From Anaeramoeba flamelloides (Eukaryota; Metamonada; Anaeramoebidae): a DNA stretch of 64,000 nt. The DNA is taken from the NCBI GenBank assembly GCA_027625915.1, contig JANTQA010000008.1, forward strand, positions 11,533,001 to 11,597,000, in the 5' to 3' direction. Position numbers and translations under genes: made by a program. Shown in pieces: positions 56,593 to 64,000 of the stretch (positions within the stretch are counted from its first letter, which is position 1; each line of letters starts with the position of its first letter). The notes beneath the pieces are model-generated. The model did not search any database, was not told where the DNA came from, and worked only from the letters and a program-made list of their open reading frames with translations.

Positions 56593-58281
56593 TTTTCCAT
56601 TTTGAAAAATTTTTGATTACGAAATTAAGAGAAGATGTAATTTGGGAAAAAAAATCTTCATTTTTTTTTTCATTTCCAACATTTCATTAAATTTTGAAAC
56701 TTTTATCCAACACTATAAGTTTACAGAAAAATATTTTAAATAAAGTTTGGGTCTATTTCAAAAAATTCACATTTATATTTCCATCTTTTTACCTTCGGAT
56801 ATTTGAAAATTAACGTACCACTTTTCTTTCACTTAATTTCGATAGTATTATTATAATTTCAAAACTCAAACAGACTTTTGATAAGTTTCCCTTTAAGACT
56901 CTGATTACTTACCACGTATTTCATTCATCCCCAAGAAGAGGATTGCCACAAAAAATGATATTTTCATAGCCAACTTCTTTTGGTTGGGAAAAATAACATA
57001 ATTAAAAAATTTACAGAATCTTAATTACAAAAATTCAAATAACAAAAAAAAAAAAAAAACACAGAATCTCAATTTTAATGTCAAAAAATTCAAATAAAGA
57101 AAAAAAAAACAAGTTTTAAGGATCTCTTTGAAAAAAAATGCAATCAAAAAAAAGTTTCAAAATTCTCAATTCGAAAAAATCAAATGTAAATAAAAAACAA
57201 ACAACTTTTTTCTTTTTGTATATCCCATACGCTTAAAATTTTCCAATTTTTAGTAAATTGTTTTTTCTTTCAGTATACACAAATCTATTCAATTTAAATT
57301 AATTAAATTTGTAGTTAGTTCTTAACCCTCTATATTTGACAGAGTAGTGATTGTGTACAATTTTCTTTTAGTAAAACTGTCACATTTAACCAATGAAATA
57401 AAAATAAAAATAAAAATTTTCGAGAACTCAAAAAATTCCCAATATCAACACTTCAAAACCGAAATAGTTGTTATTCAAAATTATAATACACACCCATTTA
57501 AATTGGAAATTTGAGTGTTGTTACTTTATGCTTTTTTTCCAAAAAAATGAACATGAATTTTCCATTGATGAATTATTATAAATCTTTCATACACCACATG
57601 CTGGGCCGATTTTTAAATGGAATTAGAGACCCACAAAAAAAGATGAAAAAAAAATACAAATTTCAAAAAGAAAATTTTCATATTAATGACTATACCTCCA
57701 AGTAATTCTTTGAAAAAATTTTTTACAATTAAAAAAAAGTAAAAACAGATTTTTTTTTTCCTGGTTGGTTATAAGAAATTATTGTAAAATAACACCTAAC
57801 TCGGATAATTTTTTTTTTTTCTAAATAACTTTTTGTATTTTGGGAATTTTTCTATGAATATAGAAATGAGAAAAAAAATTACATTGATAATCATGGAAGA
57901 AATGAGTTAGAACTTTTTACATATGCTACTTCGAAAAACCAATTTAACAAAATTTTCATTTATCTTTTTTGAGAAAAAAATAAAAATTAATCTTGTCTTT
58001 TAATTCTAATTCTAGAAAACCAACAATACAAAATATTTAATGTTTAGAAAAGTTGAACATCCCAAGATATTTCCCCTATTTTTTTTGAAAAGCATAATTT
58101 GAAAATTTTGTAAGTTATTTGGAAATTTTTGTCAAATTTAATTTTCAACAAATAGCAATATTCACCGAAATTACAAATTGTAAAAATCTATTGTATTTTT
58201 CCCTGAATTTTTAATTATGAGAAAAAAAATAAATATTTTTTCAATTTTTTAACCAATATTCTTGGTTTTTAATGAACACAT
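56593..58281. other. Intron or intergenic, no gene seen
   Basis: AT-rich. A 52-codon frame from ATG at ~57547 (FPLMNYYKSFIHHMLGRF) is isolated and unsupported. Confidence 0.45.
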
Positions 58282-58749
58282 TTAACCACTGTGGAAAAAA
58301 AGTAAAACAGGGGAAAAAAGATCAACAAGGTTTTTAATTGGTAGCATTAACATTACTGAAAATGAAAAGTAAAATCAATAAAAAGAAGAAACCAATTAAA
58401 TTCAAATAATAATCCATTATATTATTTTCAATCAATCACAACAAATACAAGTTAAATCTACCTGATTTATCGAAATTTTTTGTGTGGTTTTGGAGATCTC
58501 AAAAATAGTCAATTTTTTGAACAAATTTTTAATAATTGATCAATCAAAAAAAAATCCCTTCAAAAGATAGTATTAAAAAATCTGTTATTATGGTGAATAC
58601 TTCAATTTGTCTTTATTTATTTATTTATATTTTTTTTAATTGATCTTACTTTTCAAGTTTTTGTGATTTCTGTGATTTTTGTTAATGTTTCCAATGAAAA
58701 ACCGTTTTTCACTTTTTTTCCTGTTTCACTTTTTTTCCACAGTGGTTAA
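58282..58749. repeat. Repeat family L, copy L1 (TTAA-flanked TIR element)
   Basis: Ends TTAACCACTGTGGAAAAAAA and TTTTTTTCCACAGTGGTTAA are perfect inverted repeats at the outer 20 bp. The arms continue with AGTAAAACAGG and AAGGTTTTTAATTGG (left) against CCTGTTTCACT (right). The interior shows GGAGATCTCAAAAATAGTC, shared with L2. TTAA at both ends suggests a TTAA target site (inference). No ORF. Confidence 0.8.
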
Positions 58750-58994
58750 CTAATCTTTTTTGTTCGTAAAATAATTGAATTATCATTATCCCAGTCGATT
58801 AAAAAGTCAAAATTGTTTAACTAAATGTTTTTTCGAATTTTTTTGTTTTTTTTTTCCAATAACAAATCATAACAAGATTTTATTCTAAATTTTTCTTCGT
58901 ATTTTCTAGAATAATTTTTGACCCAAATTACAAATAATAAACAATTAATCAAAAAAAAAATTATAAACCAAAAAAAAATAAAATAAAAAAATAG
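58750..58994. other. AT-rich spacer before the RGS exon
   Basis: No feature except a poly-A/T stretch and the acceptor-like AAATAG at 58989-58994. Confidence 0.4.
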
Positions 58995-60057
58995 AGAAAA
59001 ATTACATAATATGAAACGATTTTATTTAGAAGTAAAAGAAACATCAACATATTACGACACTGAACAAATATCTAGAGCAGAAACCAAGGACATTGAAATG
59101 ACATCACGTAATGATATACAATCGGAAGTGAATGGGGATTTTGATATGTTTAATGTTGAAATCGAATTAAAAAATATGGAGAAAAATTATTATAAAAAAA
59201 GACATTTAATCTCTGGAAGGTTTCTCTCGATCGGATTAACACTTCATTATATCATTTTTTTCTTATTAACCCTGGTTGATTATTTTACAACACCCAATAG
59301 AGAAATTGGAGAAAAATGTGCAAACGAATCTTCCAAAATCATCATTCGAGGAATTTTAGCGGTGATCCAGGTTCTGATAATGGCTTATTTAGTTTTTAAA
59401 ATCCGAAAGATTAACGATCTATATAAAATTAAAATAGAAATATATGGCATTGTTATTGCGCTGTTAATTTACAATATAATTAATATATCATTAAACCTTG
59501 CGAAGGATCGAGCCAAGCAAGATATAGCACTTTATATTACGGCTTATTTTATTTTATTTTTTGTCTTGGTTTGGCCATTATATTTGTCATATAAAAAATT
59601 TGATAAAAATATCACAAAAAAAAACGATGAAGAAACTGACGAAACATATCATCAAAATTTAGAAAATATATTGAATAATAAACGAACTCTTCCATATTTT
59701 GTCGAATTTTCAAAAAAGGATTATTCTATTGAGAACGTCTCCTTTTATTCTGCTATTCAGCAATTAAAAAAAGTGAACAAGAAAAAAAAAAAAAAAAGAA
59801 TTGCTTCAAAAATTATTTCAACCTTTATTTCAACAAAGGGACCACTAACATTAAATTTAGAAAGTGAAGCAAGGTTGCAATGCCTTGCAAATTATGAACA
59901 AGATCCTTTTGGAAACACCTGCTTCGATCAAACACTAGATGACATTTTTTTGCTAATGGCACATTCAACATATCCTCAATTCCTGAGTTCAGAAAATTAT
60001 CAACAAATGATAACAGAAGTGAACTTGGAGCAACAACATGTCCGTTTTAATGATTAA
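58995..60057 (+). CDS. Membrane RGS protein, 3' exon (four TM segments plus RGS domain)
   Basis: From ATG 59011 the frame gives 348 aa. Reading from the acceptor at 58995 it gains EKLHN and could join the TM1-3 exons (53556-54036). A cytosolic stretch (1-65) ends in NYYKKRHLISGRF, then TMs at ~71-92, 110-130, 143-163 and 172-193. An RGS domain follows (~217-333) with LPYFVEFSKKDYSIENVSFY, STFISTKGPLTLNL and CFDQTLDDIFLLMAHSTYPQFL. RGS domains speed GTP hydrolysis by Galpha; fused 7TM-RGS receptors are common in amoebozoan-like protists. Four TMs match TM4-7, so the 5' half is needed for a full receptor. The alternative is a complete 4-TM protein from the ATG. A poly-Lys insert (~257-262) breaks the RGS helices between alpha 4 and 5. 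Confidence 0.85.
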
Positions 60058-60670
60058 TTTATTATATTAATTTTCAAAGTTAACCCTTCTTTTTCTTTTT
60101 TTTTTCTTATTTTTTATTATTTTCTTTATTTCTAAATCTTTGTAATTAATCGATAATTATATTTTTTTTTGATTTTTAAAAATATTTTTTTTTTTAAATT
60201 AAATTTTTCTTAAAAAATATTTTTTTTTAAATTAATCATCTATTAATTTTTTTATCTTTTCATGTATTATTGCCTTCAAATAGAAATAATTATTTGAAAT
60301 TTTTTTAAAGCTATAATACTAAATAAATTTGAATATTATTATTATCTTTATTTTTTTTTTTAATTTTTATTTTCTTGATGTTATTATTCAAAGTCATTTC
60401 TATTTTTGAAAAATTAATAAACAAAAAGTCTTTTTCATTCAGAATATTGAGAAAATCACAAAATGTAAAATTTCTCAAAAAAAAATTAAAATATTTTAAA
60501 AGAGTTTTTTTGAATCAACCTGATATTGATATAAAATATAATTTAATTTTTAGATAAATTCATCACTTTCTTTTTTTTTTTTTTTGTACATTTAAGAACA
60601 AATCATTTAATGTTTATAAAATTGTTTACAAATATAATTTGATTTTAATTATTAAAAATATTAGTATAAT
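60058..60670. other. 3' flank of the RGS gene
   Basis: AT-rich. The 60-codon frame at 60375-60557 is not supported. Confidence 0.5.
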
Positions 60671-61229
60671 TTAAGGTTTGCAATTCGGAACATTTGAAAA
60701 AAGATTGATTTATATTTGGTGTGGCAACTTGTAATTTTGGTTACTTAGCTGATCTATCTTCGTCTTTGTTATAATATTAAGAATAGCACAAGTACGATTT
60801 TTTTTTTTTTGCAATATATTCTTTTTCCCAAAATATGAATTTATGAGTGTAAGATTAATATGTTGGAAGTTAAGTTATAAGAGATTGTGATTATTGGGCC
60901 ATCATTTGTAAGGTTTATTTGTATTTGTTTTTTTATTGGGATTATAAAAAAATTTATTTTTTTTTTAATTATTTGAGTAAAAAGGATTTAGAATAAATTC
61001 TAACTAAGAACGCACAAATTACATTTTTTCATAACTTACCTTTCAATTTATTAGTTTTATACTGTTAAATTCAGATTTTGGAATACCAATGCTAGAAATT
61101 ATCTTTTTAGGAAATTTCTCAAAATTGATACAAATTTACAGATCTATCCACTACAAAACCAAAATTATAAGTTGCCACACCAAATATAAAAGAATTTTTT
61201 TGTCAAATTTCTGGGATTGCAAACCTTAA
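60671..61229. repeat. Repeat family E, copy E2 (~560 bp)
   Basis: TTAAGGTTTGCAATTCGGAA at the left is inverted as GGGATTGCAAACCTTAA at the right, then TGGTGTGGCAACTTGTAATT / AATTATAAGTTGCCACACCA. Similar to E1 in layout. TTAA bounds both ends. Confidence 0.8.
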
Positions 61230-61296
61230 GGTTTTTGTATTAAACAATCAAAAAAACATGAAAACACCCTTTTTGAAAAAATATGTTATTGTTTCT

Positions 61297-61496
61297 ACAG
61301 TCAGTTTCACTTTTAAGGCACAAACTTTGAACGAAATTTAAGGCACAAAAAAAGCTCAAATTAAGGCACAAAATTTGGAATTTTTTTTTTTACAATTTAT
61401 TTTTACTAGAATTTGAATTTTGTGCTTTAATTTGAGATTTTTTTTGTGCCTTAAATTTCGTTGAAAGTTTGTTCCTTAAAAGTGAAACTGACTGTA
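61297..61496. repeat. M1 palindromic MITE, copy 7
   Basis: Almost perfect: TACAGTCAGTTTCACTTTTA at the left and AAAAGTGAAACTGACTGTA at the right, TA flanks, three AAGGCACAAA boxes in the left arm. It lies 67 bp beyond E2. Confidence 0.95.
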
Positions 61497-62850
61497 TTGC
61501 TGTTTCTAAATTTAAATACAGAAATTCAAAATATTTTATAAACCTTAGAATCCTAAATATCTGATTTCACTTCAAACAATATTTTTAATTTAAATTGTTA
61601 TCAAAAGATTATAAGATATAGAATTTTTTAAAAATTTTCTTTGAAAGAAAAATTTATAATTAAAAATTGTATAGTTAGATTCAATAAAAAAATAACTTTA
61701 AAAATTTTTTCTTGGTTATTGTGCTTTTATTATTTTTCCATCAAAACTTTGTTAAAAAAAAAATAAAATTTATTTTTTTTTTGAAAAGTTTTTCTATACA
61801 TCAAAAAATTTTTAGTTTTAATGATTAAAACACACCATACTTTATTGTAAATTTATGTTTGGACACTTGGTACCATAATCATTTACTTAAATATGTTGAT
61901 GAATTAATTTATTCATTACAAAAGATATTTTGACATCACATAGAAAATTTGTTTAATATATTGAGTAACATTCGTCGACAATATATGTATATATCCCTAC
62001 GACCCAAAAAACACTAAAAATGAAAAACTGATCAAATATTTTCCATTAATACAATTAAAAAAACAAAATGAAAAAATAAAAATAAATAAAGTTTCAATTT
62101 AGCTTTTTCTTGAAAACATTTTTTTGCCAAAATCATTGAATTCACACTTGAAATTATGTATATTTTTAGATACACAGTCTTTTTTTAACTCGTTTACTAA
62201 ACAAATTCTAAATAAGGGGAATTTTCTTTTCATAAAAGGCACTAATTTGATCTGAAAAGGTTTTTAAGTTTTTTATGGTAAAATTAAAAATAAGTTAAAC
62301 TAAAAAGATAAACTCTCTGAAAAAGCAATTCTAATTTAATATATTAACTTATTCTTTGATTTAAAACTTTTCTCAACCCCAATTTTCCAAAAAAAAATAA
62401 AAAAGTGATTGTAATTTCAAAAAATATTTTAGATTTTTAAAAGTTGATAGTGTTTTTATTCTAAAAAAAAATTATCCCAGTAGTTAATTGAATTACGTTA
62501 TAAACTTAATTTCGAAAAATATTAATCAGAAAAAAATAGTGCTTAATTTTATCAAGGAAATATATGATTCTAAATAATTTAAAAATAAATAAAAAATATA
62601 AATTAAATTTTAAAAAAAAATAATATTTTTTTTCATTGTAAAATTTGGGAACTTTTTTCAACAAGAATTTTTTTTTTCTAATTTAAATAAGATCATCATT
62701 ATTTCGAGTCTGATTAATAATTGATTTTTTTTTTAATTTTTACTTTTTTTTTAATTTTTGACTTTTTAAAATCTAGACCTAAAATAAACACTATTATTGA
62801 ATAATATAGCATAGATCAAAAATTATTTTCCAAGATCTGAATTATTTTAT
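61497..62850. other. Intergenic, no gene seen
   Basis: AT-rich. At 62755-62850 a worn fragment of the A right part (AAACACTATTATTGAATAA, AGATCAAAAATTATTTTCC) sits against M1 copy 8. Confidence 0.5.
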
Positions 62851-63048
62851 TACAGTCAGTTTCACTTTTAAGGCACAAACTTTCAACGAAATTTAAGGCA
62901 CAATAAAATCTCAAATTAAGGCACAAAATTCAGATTATGAAAAATAAAATGTAAAATAAAAAATTCCAAAATTTCTACCTTAATTTGAGATTTTTTTGTA
63001 CCTTAAATTTCGTTATAAGTTTGTGCCTTAAAAGTGAAACTGACTGTA
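62851..63048. repeat. M1 palindromic MITE, copy 8
   Basis: TACAGTCAGTTTCACTTTTA at the left, AAAAGTGAAACTGACTGTA at the right, TA flanks. Well preserved. Inserted beside an A-family fragment. Confidence 0.95.
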
Positions 63049-63079
63049 AATGAAAAAATTAATTATTTTTAAAAGTTCC

Positions 63080-63343
63080 ATATAAAACCAAACCTAATAA
63101 AAAATTTCGATCAAAACCCCAACAATCGCATTTTTTTAGAACTTACCTTCCGATATATCAGTCTTACACTCTTCAATTAGGATTACCTGGAAAAAAACAA
63201 ATAAATTGTCAAAAATTGCCATTTTGAACCACTATTAAAACTTATACCAAGCACAAGATCGATCAGATAAGAACCAAATTAATAATTCACTACAAACACA
63301 ATAAGATAATCTTTTTTCAAATTTCAGGGATTGTACATCTTAA
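63080..63343. repeat. Repeat family E, copy E3 (right half only)
   Basis: CACAAGATCGATCAGATAAG and TTTCAGGGATTGTACATCTT match the right half of E1, ending TTAA (63340-63343). The left half is absent. Confidence 0.6.
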
Positions 63344-64000
63344 CTAAGTTGTTTGATTTTTATTATTAATAAATCAATGTATTGAGTTTTGAATTAACAT
63401 TATTGTGATAAAATTACTTTAATAAAAAATTTAAAAAAAAAAAATCTTTCAAGAAAAGGTAAAAATGAATAATTAATATTGTTTTTACAATATCAAAACA
63501 AATATAAAAAACATAAATAGTTTATCTTTGAACTATTTTGACTTTTTATTATACTCAGAATATTTATTAACGCTAAATAAGAAAATAAATATATTAACAC
63601 ATCAATATAATTATAATTTAAAACTTTAAACTTAATAAAATTTAGCTAAATCCGGGTTCTAAGGTATATATATTTCTTTAAAGGTTTCCATTTTTGTTTG
63701 AGTTGACATATTTTGCAGGAAACAACAACCCCCCCCCCAATAAATATAAATAAAAAATGCAATATATAATTTTTTCTACTGAATTCGTCAAAAGACAATC
63801 TAATAAATTCCCATTAACTAATTGTTATTATTGTTCAAAAATACTAGAGTTATATTGATAAAGTTTTAATAAGGATCATATTAATTTCTGTTCCTAAATT
63901 TTTGAAATAAAACGAATATAAGTCAATACAAATGAAAAATAAGTTAGCAATCAACATAAAAGCACAAAATACGACAAATTTCATGTTTTTGAAGTTTATA
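63344..64000. other. AT-rich end of window
   Basis: Contains a nine-C run near 63730. No gene. Confidence 0.5.

Noticed and set aside
1-64000. CRISPR arrays, rRNA, operons, bacterial promoters or terminators
   Set aside because: None seen. Repeats are palindromic and dispersed, not spaced direct repeats, and gene structure is eukaryotic.

Overview
The window looks like a nuclear chromosome segment of a very AT-rich, gene-poor, unicellular eukaryote. Homopolymer runs and (TA)n/(AAT)n tracts dominate. Proteins carry K-, E- and RE/RD-rich low-complexity tails, and introns are GT-AG. The gene set (BEACH-WD40, Stealth, 7TM-RGS, mRNA cap methyltransferase, histone-fold protein) fits an amoeboid or anaerobic protist. 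Anaeramoeba is my best guess, but that is inference from style, not proof. The few protein genes stand out as islands of richer base composition.

Genes in order: 3.0-4.6 kb, 3' part of a BEACH-WD40 gene (+); 7.9-9.1 kb, Stealth-family phosphotransferase (-); 17.7-18.5 kb, RRM protein with an RE/RD tail (+); 25.6-26.2 kb, orphan 190-aa protein (+); 29.7-30.6 kb, three-exon C2-domain protein (+); 33.9-34.4 kb, NF-YC/POLE4-type histone-fold protein with acidic tail (-); 38.5-39.9 kb, UDG-superfamily DNA glycosylase with Lys-rich N-terminus (-); 47.2-48.3 kb, mRNA cap guanine-N7 methyltransferase (+); 53.6-54.0 kb plus 59.0-60.1 kb, exons that together read as a seven-transmembrane RGS protein (+), possibly joined by a ~5 kb intron. 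There is no operon-like arrangement; genes are separated by 3-9 kb.

The rest is largely a fossil bed of short non-autonomous elements. The clearest is M1: eight ~200 bp palindromes flanked by TA, starting CAGTCAGTTTCAC, each arm carrying three evenly spaced AAGGCACAAA-like boxes. Other families are A (about 1 kb, modular hairpins, five copies), B and C (TIR elements, with C inserted in B and M1 inserted in C), D (TTGGACAC ends, two copies in opposite orientation), E and L (TTAA-flanked), F (7-bp flanking repeat), G (~175 bp hairpins), H, J, P and R. There are also decayed coding remnants, one LINE-like (26.9-27.5 kb, -) and one hAT-like (43.1-43.4 kb, +), plus two weak tRNA-like sequences that could be SINE heads.

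No rRNA, convincing tRNA, CRISPR array or bacterial-type signal was seen. Repeat boundaries and gene models come from reading by eye; no alignment or search was run.
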